Source of the DNA: PRO6 sp049646625
GTDB lineage: Bacteria; Pseudomonadota; Alphaproteobacteria; Rhizobiales; Xanthobacteraceae
Length of the DNA stretch: 64,000 nucleotides
Direction: 5' to 3'
Assembly: GCA_049646625.1 (NCBI GenBank)
Contig: JBARWE010000219.1
Coordinates: 1 to 64,000 of the forward strand
Part shown: piece by piece, positions 61,761-64,000 of the stretch
Position numbering within the stretch: the first letter of the stretch is position 1
Layout: each line of letters begins with the position of its first letter
Notes under the pieces: model-generated
Databases searched by the model: none
Seen by the model: the letters and a program-made list of their open reading frames with translations, nothing else
Told to the model about the DNA's origin: nothing
Position numbers and translations under genes: made by a program

Positions 61761-62114
61761 ATGGGGAATTTGGGCGTGGCGATCCCGTCTGGCGAGCGGC
61801 AGGCAGCTTCAGTTCTCGCTGTCGATCTGGCGGCGGTGCGTGACAACTACCCTCGTCTGAAGGCGAGGGTAGGATTGGGCATCTCGATGGACAGCCTGAT
61901 CGTCGATGTCACTGCGCTGCCCGAAGAAGCGATTATGCCGGGTACGATTGTGGAGGTCATCGGTAGCCGTCAGACAGTAGATGACCTTGCGGCTGCAATG
62001 AGTACGATCGGCTACGAGGTACTTACCTCGCTGGCCATCGCTTCACGCGGGTCTATCGCGATGCCGCTGCCCGATGCATCTTTGCCTCAGCTTTCCGAAG
62101 GTTTCGTGTCATGA
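61761..62114 (+). pseudogene. dadX: Alanine racemase with large internal deletion
   Basis: A 117-codon frame joins an alanine racemase N-terminus (VLAVDLAAVRDNYPRLKARV, about residues 18-37) directly to the C-terminal domain (ISMDSLIVDVTALPEE, GTIVEVIGSRQTVDDLAAAM, TIGYEVLTSL). The PLP-lysine segment, the barrel and about 250 or more residues are missing, so no racemase activity is possible. The frame is kept through the junction and overlaps dadA by ATGA, so it may still be translated for coupling. Confidence 0.8.
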
Positions 62115-63364
62115 GGGTCCTCATTCTCGGTGCCGGTGTGATCGGCGTGACCACAGCTTACTATCTGTCGAAACACGGTTTCGAGGTGACGGTGATCGAC
62201 CGCCAGCCCGGGCCGGGGCTGGAAACCAGCTTCGCCAATGCCGGCGAGGTGTCGCCCGGCTATGCCTCGCCATGGGCGGGGCCGGGCGTTCCGGTGAAAG
62301 CAATCCGCTGGCTGCTGGATCGACATGGTCCGCTGGTGGTGCGGCCGCAAGCCGATCCCGCGATGTGGCGCTGGATGTGGCAGATGCTGCGCAACTGCAC
62401 GGCGGCGCGCTATGCGGTGAACAAGGCGCGGATGGTCGGCATCGCCGAATATAGCCGCGACTGCCTGCGGGCGCTGCGTGCGGAGACGGGCATCCGCTAC
62501 GACGAACGCAGCCAGGGCACGCTGCAGCTATTCCGCAAGCAGGCCCAGCTTGACCAGATCGGCGGCGATATCGAGGTGCTGCGTCAGTACAATGTACCTT
62601 ATGAGGTGCTGGATCGCGAGGGATGCATCCGCGTCGAGCCGGGCCTTGCCACTGTGCGCGAGCGGTTCGTCGGCGGCTTGCGGCTACCCGATGACGAGAC
62701 GGGCGATTGCCATATGTTTACGCAGCGATTGGAACAGCTTGCGGCGGCGCAGGGCGTCAACTTCCTCTACGATACGACGATCAATTCCGTGGATGTGGGT
62801 GACAGCCGCGTGGCGCAGGTGTCCACCAACCGTGGTGCGCTTACGGCTGATACCTATGTGATGGCGCTCGGCAGCTTCTCGCCGCTGCTGCTGCGGCCGA
62901 TCGGGATCAGCATTCCAGTCTATCCCGTGAAGGGTTATTCGCTCACCGTGCCGATCGTGAACAGCAACATCGCGCCGGAATCCACCATCATGGACGAGAC
63001 CTACAAGGTCGCCATCACGCGACTCGGCGATCGCATCCGCGTCGGCGGCACGGCGGAAGTCGGCGACTACGAGGTGCGTTTGAGTCAGCACCGGCGCGCC
63101 ACGCTCGACCGTTCGTTGATGGATCTGTTTCCGGGCGCGGGCGACCTTGGACGTGCAACATTCTGGAGCGGGCTGCGGCCGATGACGCCGGACGGGCCGC
63201 CGATCATCGGTAGCACCCGCTACGCCAATCTGCACCTCAACACCGGCCACGGTACATTGGGTTGGACCATGGCCTGCGGTGCCGCGCGTGTCGTTGCGGA
63301 TCAGGTCGCCGGCCTGCCGCCGGAGATCCCAGCCGACGAACTCTCGATCGCGCGTTATCAATAA
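62111..63364 (+). CDS. dadA: D-amino acid dehydrogenase small subunit (DadA)
   Basis: A 417-residue flavoprotein. The FAD motif VLILGAGVIGVTTAYYLSKHG is at the N-terminus, then SFANAGEVSPGYASPWAGPG and the C-terminal FAD contact LHLNTGHGTLGWTMACGAARVVADQ. It oxidises D-amino acids, chiefly D-alanine, to keto acids, passing electrons to the respiratory chain. ATG at 62111 overlaps the dadX remnant. It appears intact although its racemase partner is broken, so it would depend on a racemase encoded elsewhere or on external D-amino acids. Confidence 0.93.
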   Translation: MRVLILGAGVIGVTTAYYLSKHGFEVTVIDRQPGPGLETSFANAGEVSPGYASPWAGPGVPVKAIRWLLDRHGPLVVRPQADPAMWRWMWQMLRNCTAARYAVNKARMVGIAEYSRDCLRALRAETGIRYDERSQGTLQLFRKQAQLDQIGGDIEVLRQYNVPYEVLDREGCIRVEPGLATVRERFVGGLRLPDDETGDCHMFTQRLEQLAAAQGVNFLYDTTINSVDVGDSRVAQVSTNRGALTADTYVMALGSFSPLLLRPIGISIPVYPVKGYSLTVPIVNSNIAPESTIMDETYKVAITRLGDRIRVGGTAEVGDYEVRLSQHRRATLDRSLMDLFPGAGDLGRATFWSGLRPMTPDGPPIIGSTRYANLHLNTGHGTLGWTMACGAARVVADQVAGLPPEIPADELSIARYQ

Positions 63365-63404
63365 ACGCCGTTCACAGTCGGTGACGCTCACACTTAAGGC
63401 TCGG

Positions 63405-63620
63405 TCAGCAGGCGACGACCTTGACGGCAAGGCCGCCCTGCGACGTTTCCTTGTATTTCGAATTCATGTCTCGCCCGGTATCTCGCATCGTGCGAATGCA
63501 CAGCCTTCACTGCCAACCCATTCCGCTCGATGCAAGGGATCTGCACCAGGCCTGCGATCGGATCGCACGTCATGCCGAGATGGTGTTCGAGTGCGATCTC
63601 TGCGGCATTCTCAATCTGTG
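63405..63620 (-). pseudogene. sdaA: L-serine dehydratase C-terminal remnant
   Basis: The minus strand reads ENAAEIALEHHLGMTCDP, then GLVQIPCIERN, the cysteine-bearing iron-sulfur region of SdaA. After a shift of frame and a gap of about 30 residues near 63480 it reads TMRDTGRDMNSKYKETSQGG and LAVKVVAC, stopping at 63405. The catalytic N-terminal part is absent. It is a broken copy. Together with dadX it suggests decay of an alanine/serine catabolic locus. Confidence 0.75.
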
Positions 63621-63967
63621 CATAGCTCGTGCAGCATATCCTGCCGTTCCTGTCGGGGGATGCGGCGCCTGTCGTTACGCATCTTGTCCAGTCGCTGGCG
63701 CTTCCGGCGCGTGGGATGCTCATGGGCGACGAACTGGCCACAATGACAGACGCCGCATTGGCCGCCCGCGTGATTGAAGCGGACATGTCCGCCAAGCAGT
63801 TCTCCAAAAAATCCGTCCCACCCTTGGTATGTTTTGGCGATTGGGCTGGTCTTTCCAACCACGGTCCATGTTACGTCTTCCGCTACGATGCGTTTGAGAG
63901 CTTCGTGGTCGCCGGCGCTGTGTCCCTGCCAGAAAGCCTCAACGATAGTCCTCACGCTCGATGGCAT
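63611..63967 (-). CDS. SnoaL/NTF2-like protein, C-terminus doubtful
   Basis: About 60 N-terminal residues match SnoaL-like cone-fold proteins (VRTIVEAFWQGHSAGDHEALKRIVAEDVTWTVVGKTSP). The ATG at 63967 follows GGGGAG. After residue 60 the frame becomes Arg-, Cys- and His-rich and no longer fits the family, and it runs into the sdaA remnant. A frameshift or truncation is likely, so the gene may be non-functional. About 30 bases upstream of it remain in the window. Confidence 0.5.
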   Translation of the reverse strand: MPSSVRTIVEAFWQGHSAGDHEALKRIVAEDVTWTVVGKTSPIAKTYQGWDGFFGELLGGHVRFNHAGGQCGVCHCGQFVAHEHPTRRKRQRLDKMRNDRRRIPRQERQDMLHELCTD

Positions 63968-64000
63968 GTGCATCTCCCCTCCGTCGGCGTCGCTGCCGAC

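Overview
The window looks like chromosomal accessory DNA from an alphaproteobacterium, most likely Hyphomicrobiales (Rhizobiales) such as the Bradyrhizobium/Afipia/Rhodopseudomonas or Xanthobacter groups. The grounds are GC-rich coding with many ATGA/GTGA overlaps, a form I aerobic CO dehydrogenase operon in the order known from Afipia (Oligotropha) carboxidovorans, Liv-type ABC importers and many catabolic regulators. No rRNA, tRNA or CRISPR array was seen. This placement is inference from gene content, not from a marker gene.

The window is a row of catabolic modules, most with their own regulator and importer. (1) 303-8368: a LacI regulator with a perfect operator, a HisD-family alcohol dehydrogenase, a short malic enzyme and a CUT1 ABC importer. 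This block looks less GC-rich than the rest and is followed by a decayed IS3 element. (2) 9391-27446: a TetR regulator, a transglutaminase-like protein, two acyl-CoA ligases, a Liv-type importer, three crotonases, two hotdog thioesterases, a PaaABC-like diiron CoA-thioester epoxygenase with a split PaaD, a MaoC-like protein and an aldehyde dehydrogenase. Together these resemble a rearranged phenylacetate-type (epoxide/oxepin) ring-degradation route for another acid. (3) 27975-39319: an MFS permease and MocR regulator facing a molybdenum hydroxylase (M-S-L), a metal-dependent amidohydrolase/decarboxylase, a CoxG-like protein and a NitT/TauT-type ABC importer. (4) 39697-48522, minus strand: coxC-coxM-coxS-coxL-coxD-coxE-coxF-coxG, a form I CO dehydrogenase with maturation genes and an MHYT-LytTR sensor. 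(5) 49344-61039: a Liv-type importer, a GntR regulator with two identical 15-bp sites, an NTF2-like protein, a class III aminotransferase, a hydantoinase/oxoprolinase A-B pair and an SDR. (6) 61132-63967: an Lrp/AsnC regulator, an internally deleted alanine racemase, a D-amino acid dehydrogenase, a serine dehydratase remnant and a SnoaL-like gene.

Gene debris lies between modules: an IS3-family remnant, a TRAP permease fragment, an RTX-like fragment, an alcohol dehydrogenase tail, dadX and sdaA. Several of these show internal deletions. A perfect hairpin follows three of the four solute-binding-protein genes. The most promising undescribed systems are the split Paa-like pathway in module 2, the HisD plus malic enzyme pair in module 1, and the molybdenum hydroxylase module 3.
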